Part shown: one piece after another, positions 4,912-5,365 of the stretch
How positions within the stretch are numbered: the stretch's first letter is position 1
How the letters are laid out: the number at the start of each line of letters is the position of its first letter
NCBI GenBank assembly: GCA_013153915.1
Contig: JAADDL010000171.1
Coordinates: 1-5,365 of the forward strand
Direction of reading: 5' to 3'
Origin: Campylobacterota bacterium
Lineage (GTDB): Bacteria > Campylobacterota > Campylobacteria > Campylobacterales > JALSKU01
DNA length: 5,365 nucleotides
Program-made: the position numbers and the translations under genes
Notes under the pieces: generated by a model
Database searches by the model: none
The model's input: the letters and a program-made list of their open reading frames with translations, nothing else
What the model was told of the DNA's origin: nothing

Positions 4912-5365
4912 TTAGAAACTCTCTAGTTTTTCGTTGATTTTTCTTAGGTTTTCCTTTGCTTTTTCAAGAGTCTCTTTGTTTTCTTCTACCACCTTTTTCG
5001 GTGCGTTTTGTAAAAACTTTTCGTTCGATAACATTCCGGTTAGCTTTGCGACCTCTTTTTCTATCTTGGCTTTTTGATTTTCGAGTCTTTTTATGATCGG
5101 AGATAAATCAACTCCTTCAAGAGGGATGAAAACTTCAAGATTTTCACTCACATCGCTTACGGCGTTTTCAACCGAAGTATCGCTAAAAGTTATCTCATTT
5201 ACTTTGGCGAGAAGTTCGATATATTTTTTGATACTTTCAAGCTTTTTAGCGTTGTCTATCTTGATAACTGCGTGTTCTATTTTTTTGTTTGCCAACTCTA
5301 TATTGGCTTTTGCTCTTCTTATGGAGATGACCGCTTCTATGACAAGAGAGAAGAGTTTTTCCGTA
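4912..5365 (-). CDS. valS: Valyl-tRNA synthetase, C-terminal 150 residues (5' end outside the window)
   Basis: The frame is open from the right edge (first full codon at 5364) to TAA at 4912. It begins with the tail of the anticodon-binding domain (LVIEAVISIRRAKANIE, which matches the I-R-x-x-R-A pattern of ValS). It then enters the C-terminal arm: VFIPLEGV, followed by a Lys/Glu-rich coiled coil (RLENQKAKIEKEVAKLTGML, then SNEKFLQNAPKKVVEENKE). This is the standard ValS tail, which contacts the tRNA elbow. ValS charges tRNA-Val in the cytoplasm and edits misactivated Thr in a domain not seen here. A TTG at 5295 opens a shorter frame but is internal, since the coding similarity continues upstream of it. 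The Rpn gene follows after 9 nt. Confidence 0.93.
   Translation of the reverse strand, partial: TEKLFSLVIEAVISIRRAKANIELANKKIEHAVIKIDNAKKLESIKKYIELLAKVNEITFSDTSVENAVSDVSENLEVFIPLEGVDLSPIIKRLENQKAKIEKEVAKLTGMLSNEKFLQNAPKKVVEENKETLEKAKENLRKINEKLESF

Noticed and set aside
5293..5295. TTG as the start of a separate 127-residue coiled-coil protein
   Set aside because: The frame and the ValS family pattern continue upstream to the window edge, so this is an internal codon of valS.

Overview
The window is an AT-rich, gene-dense stretch with every supported gene on the minus strand. It reads from the right edge (5' side) to the left edge (3' side) as one tightly packed run: 3' end of valS, an Rpn-family nuclease gene, mlaA, mlaC, a 12-TM RND/MMPL lipid-type transporter, and the 5' part of a PAS-domain sensor (probably a chemoreceptor). 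Spacings are 9, 2, 3, -1 (TAATG overlap) and 23 nt, so one transcript could cover all of it. I see no terminator or intergenic region longer than 23 bp. The low GC, Lys/Ile-rich proteins, the mlaA-mlaC-RND order also known from Campylobacter jejuni (Cj1371-Cj1373), and the cytoplasmic PAS domain with a CxxC motif all suggest a member of the Campylobacterota (Sulfurimonas/Sulfurovum/Arcobacter-like). This is inference from family resemblance, not a database result.

Right part (4108-5365): valS supplies only its C-terminal anticodon-binding end and coiled-coil tail. Between it and mlaA sits an AT-richer gene for a PD-(D/E)XK nuclease of the Rpn (recombination-promoting nuclease / transposase_31-like) group. 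Inside this gene, a perfect AAGGAG followed at 6 nt by an in-frame ATG predicts a separate 68-residue C-terminal protein. That is the layout of the E. coli Rpn large-toxin/small-antitoxin pairs, and it is the most interesting system in the window.

Centre (405-4105): mlaA, mlaC and the RND gene form a lipid-trafficking cassette for the outer membrane. MlaA (here with a signal peptide but no lipobox cysteine) would act at the outer membrane, MlaC would carry phospholipid through the periplasm, and the RND protein would be the inner-membrane partner, where the classical pathway uses the MlaFEDB ABC complex. None of mlaF, mlaE, mlaD or mlaB is present here. The RND gene begins with two mutually exclusive hairpins in its first 25 codons.

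Left part (1-404): a PAS-domain protein starts at 381 with a good ribosome binding site and runs off the window. It contains a perfect 23-bp inverted repeat whose outer arm is the first 23 bases of the window. The reading frame leaves the expected family sequence exactly where that arm begins, which suggests a fold-back or chimeric sequence end, or less likely an invertible segment.
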